DNA from: Leeia oryzae DSM 17879
GTDB lineage: Bacteria > Pseudomonadota > Gammaproteobacteria > Burkholderiales > Leeiaceae
Direction of reading: 5' to 3'
DNA: 64,000 nt
Assembly: GCF_000376945.1 (NCBI RefSeq)
Contig: NZ_AQXU01000021.1
Span: 186,001-250,000 of the forward strand
The first letter of the stretch is position 1; the number at the start of each line of letters is the position of its first letter. The notes below the pieces were generated by a model, which ran no database searches, had not been told where the DNA came from, and saw nothing but the letters and a program-made list of their open reading frames with translations. Of the stretch, positions 61,056 to 64,000 are shown piece after piece. The translations under genes were made by a program, and so were the position numbers.

Positions 61056-62129
61056 TTATACCCGGTTATGTTTACCCAGGCGTGATACCTGTGCCAGCAC
61101 GCGTTCCGACATTTTGGACAAAGGCACGATCTCGTCTGCACCGCCCAGGGCGATGGCCTCTTTAGGCATGCCAAACACCACGCAACTGGCTTCATCCTGT
61201 GCCAGGTTATACGCGCCGGCCTGCTTCATTTCCAGCATACCCTGCGCGCCGTCCTTGCCCATGCCGGTCAGGATCACGCCAATGATGTTCGGTCCGGCCA
61301 CATTGGCACCCGACCGGAACAGAACGTCCACACTGGGCCGGTGCCGGTTGACGGGAGGGCCCTGGTTCAGCTCGATGACATAATTGGACCCGCTGCGCGA
61401 CAGCAGCATGTGCGAATGCCCGGGAGCAATATAGGCGTGCCCGGGCATGACCCGTTCGCCGTGCTCTGCTTCTTTGACCTCGATCTTGCACAGGCTGTTC
61501 AGCCGGGCCGCAAATGATTTGGTAAACATCTCCGGCATGTGCTGGGTGACCAGAATGGCTGGCGTGTCTGGCGGCATGGGCATCAGAAACTCGCGCAAGG
61601 CTTCGGTTCCGCCCGTGGATGCGCCAACCAGAATCAGCTTTTCAGTAGAGAACATTTTGGTACGTACACTCGGCAGGATACTGTCTGCCGTCAGTTTTGG
61701 ACTCACGTCTACCACGCGCGACTTGACACTCGCACGTGCAGCCGCCCGTATTTTTTCCTGAATCTCATCTGCAAATGCTTCCATACCGTTAACAATGTCA
61801 ATCTTGGGTTTGGCAATAAAATCGATAGCCCCCAGTTCCAGCGCTTTCAGAGTGACGTCAGAACTGCGCTCTGTCAGTGTTGAAATCATCAGGACAGGCA
61901 TGGGCCGCAGGCGCATCAGTTTTTCGAGAAAATCGAGACCATCCATCTTGGGCATCTCGATATCCAGCGTAATCACGTCCGGATTGGTGTTGCGAATCAC
62001 CTCGCGGGCCGCATACGGGTCCGCTGCCGTGCCAACCACCGTCAGGTCCGGGGCACGGTTGATGATTTCTGTCAGCAAGCTTCTGATCAGTGCCGAATCA
62101 TCGACAACGACCACCTTGATTTTACCCAT
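61056..62129 (-). CDS. cheB: Chemotaxis methylesterase/deamidase CheB
   Basis: 357 residues. N-terminal receiver with [12 protein letters not shown] and D56 in [13 protein letters not shown], then a catalytic methylesterase domain: nucleophile Ser in [12 protein letters not shown], His in [18 protein letters not shown] and Asp in MGKDGAQGM. Removes methyl groups from chemoreceptor glutamates when phosphorylated, for adaptation. It follows cheD by 16 bases. Confidence 0.96.
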   Translation of the reverse strand: MGKIKVVVVDDSALIRSLLTEIINRAPDLTVVGTAADPYAAREVIRNTNPDVITLDIEMPKMDGLDFLEKLMRLRPMPVLMISTLTERSSDVTLKALELGAIDFIAKPKIDIVNGMEAFADEIQEKIRAAARASVKSRVVDVSPKLTADSILPSVRTKMFSTEKLILVGASTGGTEALREFLMPMPPDTPAILVTQHMPEMFTKSFAARLNSLCKIEVKEAEHGERVMPGHAYIAPGHSHMLLSRSGSNYVIELNQGPPVNRHRPSVDVLFRSGANVAGPNIIGVILTGMGKDGAQGMLEMKQAGAYNLAQDEASCVVFGMPKEAIALGGADEIVPLSKMSERVLAQVSRLGKHNRV

Positions 62130-62145
62130 TCAATCCTCTGCCAGA

Positions 62146-62754
62146 TCAGAACAGTTCGACCTGTCCATCCACTTTGCCATAATTGATGCGCATGCTGTAA
62201 TCGCGCTCGCGCTGCACAATGGTGTTGTTGTGTACCGTTTTCAGTTTGCGCACCAGCACCCGCCCGGTCTTCGGAAAGAAGTACACTTTGCGCGGATAAA
62301 TGTCGAGCAAGTCTTCCGCAACGATCGGGATGTTCTCGAGCGCCAGGAAGTTATGCACAAACTCTGAGTTACGCTGCCCGACATTAGAGATGGTAAAGCC
62401 GCGCAACACATTGCCACCCCCAAATACCTTGGCTTCCAGCTGGTGTCGTTTAGCACCATTCTTGAGCAACTGGTTGATGAGAATTTCCATGGCATACGTG
62501 CCATAGCGGGCCGACGTGGACAAGGGGCTGTCCGCATCGGCATTGGCATCGGGCAGCATGAAATGGTTCATCCCGCCCACACCGGTGATACGGTCCCGGA
62601 TGCAGGCTGACACACAGGATCCGAGCACGGTGACAATCAGCATGTCGCGGGTGGTGACGTAATATTCCCCCGGCAATATCTTCGCCGCTTCGGTCTCAAA
62701 CCGTTTGTCATAATATAGCGTCGGCGCAAGAATGTCTTCTTTTGGCGAAGCCAT
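62146..62754 (-). CDS. cheD: Chemoreceptor glutamine deamidase CheD
   Basis: 202 residues. Catalytic Cys47 and His64 lie in VTVLGSCVSACIRDR and GVGGMNHFMLPD; the 17-residue spacing matches the Cys/His pair of Thermotoga CheD. It deamidates receptor glutamines so that they can be methylated and can interact with CheC-type phosphatases. It follows cheR by 3 bases and precedes cheB by 16, the usual cheR-cheD-cheB order in betaproteobacteria. Confidence 0.94.
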   Translation of the reverse strand: MASPKEDILAPTLYYDKRFETEAAKILPGEYYVTTRDMLIVTVLGSCVSACIRDRITGVGGMNHFMLPDANADADSPLSTSARYGTYAMEILINQLLKNGAKRHQLEAKVFGGGNVLRGFTISNVGQRNSEFVHNFLALENIPIVAEDLLDIYPRKVYFFPKTGRVLVRKLKTVHNNTIVQRERDYSMRINYGKVDGQVELF

Positions 62755-62757
62755 CCC

Positions 62758-63594
62758 TTACCCTTTCAGCCGATAAACCGTTTTGCCACAGGGCGTATAA
62801 ATGTCCGCCACATGACTGAGGTGCTCGGAGTGGCCGACAAACAGCAAGCCGTCCTTGCGCAGCAAGGGAGCAAATTTTTCCAGCATCTTGCGCTGGGTCG
62901 GCTTGTCAAAATAGATCATGACGTTGCGGCAGAAAATCGCGTCAAATGGCCCGCGAATGGGCCAGCTGTTGTCGAGCAGATTGATTTGCCGGTAGGTAAT
63001 CAGTTTTTGCAACTCTGGCCGCACCCGGGCAAACCCTTCTTGGGCACCGGCCCCTTTCAGGAAGTAGCGCCGGATTCTGTCGGGTGACATTTTTTCGACT
63101 TTATCCATGCTGTAGACGCCTTCACGGGCTTTGGACAGCACATTGGTATCCAGGTCACTGGCCAGAATGGCAGCATTAGGCGATGCCGACTGGAAATGTT
63201 CCATCAGGGTGATGGCCAGTGAGTAGGGTTCTTCGCCGGTACTGGCTGCATTGCACCAGATATTGATCTGGTGGCCGTCGCGTCCGACCTGGGCCAGATG
63301 CTGTTTCAGGATGTCAAAGTGATGGGACTCACGAAAAAAAGACGTCAGGTTGGTGGTCAGTGCGTTGGTAAACTCTTCCCATTCCGGTGAGTTCGGCTGA
63401 CTTTGCAGCATGTCCAGATAACTGCGGAACGTGGAAATCTGGTTCATCCGCAAGCGTCTGGCCAGCCGGCTGTAGACCATCTGTTTCTTGCTGTCTGCCA
63501 GAGAAATACCCGCCCGCTGGTAAATTGCCTTGCGGACCAATTCAAAATCCTGGTCGGTAAACTGGAACTCTCTGTGTAAATCATCGCTAGACAT
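62758..63594 (-). CDS. cheR: Chemotaxis protein methyltransferase CheR
   Basis: 278 residues from the ATG at 63594; a GTG two codons upstream is possible. It adds methyl groups from SAM to chemoreceptor glutamates. N-terminal helical CheR_N (FQFTDQDFELVRKAIYQRAGI), SAM-binding INIWCNAASTGEEPYSLAI and ILASDLDTNVLSKAREGVY, and IFCRNVMIYFD near the end. It lies just downstream of the chemoreceptor gene, whose C-terminus carries a CheR-docking sequence. Confidence 0.95.
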   Translation of the reverse strand: MSSDDLHREFQFTDQDFELVRKAIYQRAGISLADSKKQMVYSRLARRLRMNQISTFRSYLDMLQSQPNSPEWEEFTNALTTNLTSFFRESHHFDILKQHLAQVGRDGHQINIWCNAASTGEEPYSLAITLMEHFQSASPNAAILASDLDTNVLSKAREGVYSMDKVEKMSPDRIRRYFLKGAGAQEGFARVRPELQKLITYRQINLLDNSWPIRGPFDAIFCRNVMIYFDKPTQRKMLEKFAPLLRKDGLLFVGHSEHLSHVADIYTPCGKTVYRLKG

Positions 63595-63672
63595 AGTCAC
63601 GCTCTTTATCTGAATACTTGTTTTAAGTGTAGCTTGGTGCTGGCACTTTTGCCGTCTTTGCCCGCTACATGT

Positions 63673-64000
63673 CTAGAAACTATCCCATTCATCCTCAGAA
63701 CCTGTCCAGTGCGGCGTGGGCTGACGGCCCAGCGCAGGGGCTATCCCCTTGGCCGACACAGGATACGGCTTAGACGCAGAGCCATGCAACTGGAAGCGCC
63801 CGACCAGCCCGGCCAGGGTCACGGCCTGCTCTTGCAGGCTGACAGCCGCGGCGGTCGCTTCTTCTACCAGCGCAGCATTTTGCTGGGTAGCCGTATCCAT
63901 TTGGGTCACGGCTTCGCTCACCTGCTGGATACCTGCACTCTGCTCGGCAGAGGCATGGGAGATCTCTCGCATGATGTCTGTCACATGTTTGACCGAGGCG
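63673..64000 (-). CDS. Methyl-accepting chemotaxis protein, C-terminal part only
   Basis: The final 108 residues are visible; the gene runs off the right edge. VKHVTDIMREISHASAEQSAGI, VSEAVTQMDTATQQNAALVEEATAA is the methylation-helix end of an MCP signalling domain. A flexible tail ends EDEWDSF: the last five residues EWDSF fit the xWxxF pentapeptide that docks CheR (and CheB) in E. coli (NWETF). It precedes cheR on the same strand. Its sensor domain and membrane layout cannot be judged. Confidence 0.88.
   Translation of the reverse strand, partial: ASVKHVTDIMREISHASAEQSAGIQQVSEAVTQMDTATQQNAALVEEATAAAVSLQEQAVTLAGLVGRFQLHGSASKPYPVSAKGIAPALGRQPTPHWTGSEDEWDSF

Overview
The window reads as a gene-dense stretch of a betaproteobacterial chromosome, most like the Neisseriales/Chromobacteriaceae. 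This rests on gene neighbourhoods and protein style, not a database search: pepA-holC-valS, a rubredoxin next to thiD near hemL, a pilGHIJ-chpA chemosensory cluster, a RegB/RegA-type redox pair, and 6S RNA beside zapA. No rRNA, tRNA, CRISPR, insertion sequence or phage gene was seen.

Layout. 1-3217: branched-chain amino acid operon ilvB-ilvH-ilvC (minus strand, ilvC cut by the left edge) with a structured leader and a palindrome inside its putative promoter. 3371-12151: RDD membrane protein, LPS export permeases lptF-lptG, then pepA-holC-acidic protein and valS with its own promoter and terminator. 12228-15182: an AT-richer accessory stretch with a Tes/MJ0619-like radical SAM enzyme overlapping a divergent Lgt-like membrane protein, plus a Sel1-repeat membrane protein. 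15361-21606: thiamine operon thiC-thiO-thiS-thiG-thiE-thiD behind a TPP riboswitch, with an XRE-cupin regulator immediately upstream. 22756-29269: D-2-hydroxyglutarate dehydrogenase (ydiJ), a GabT-type aminotransferase and a DUF1338/HglS-type protein, with a divergent LysR regulator; together these fit the end of the 2-aminoadipate/D-lysine catabolic route. 29266-38610: transporter, second thiD, rubredoxin, M48 protease lipoprotein, hemJ, CYTH protein, hemL, and several metabolic or hypothetical genes. 38703-41703: RegA/RegB-type two-component system, an orphan TonB-like protein and a YkgJ-type cysteine protein.

41880-53966 is dominated by type IV pilus regulation: pilG-pilH-pilI-pilJ-chpA followed by a strong bidirectional terminator, and an AlgZ/AlgR (FimS/AlgR) pair beside argH. 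55840-64000 holds a diguanylate cyclase, 5-formyl-THF cyclo-ligase, 6S RNA, zapA and a small coiled-coil partner, an HsbA/HsbR-type partner-switching pair, and cheB-cheD-cheR with the C-terminus of a chemoreceptor carrying a CheR-docking pentapeptide.

The least ordinary content is the radical SAM/Lgt-like pair at 12228-14406, which may act on membrane lipids. Next come the HglS-YdiJ-aminotransferase cluster and the XRE-cupin regulator surrounded by TTTCC/GGAAA palindromes upstream of thiC.
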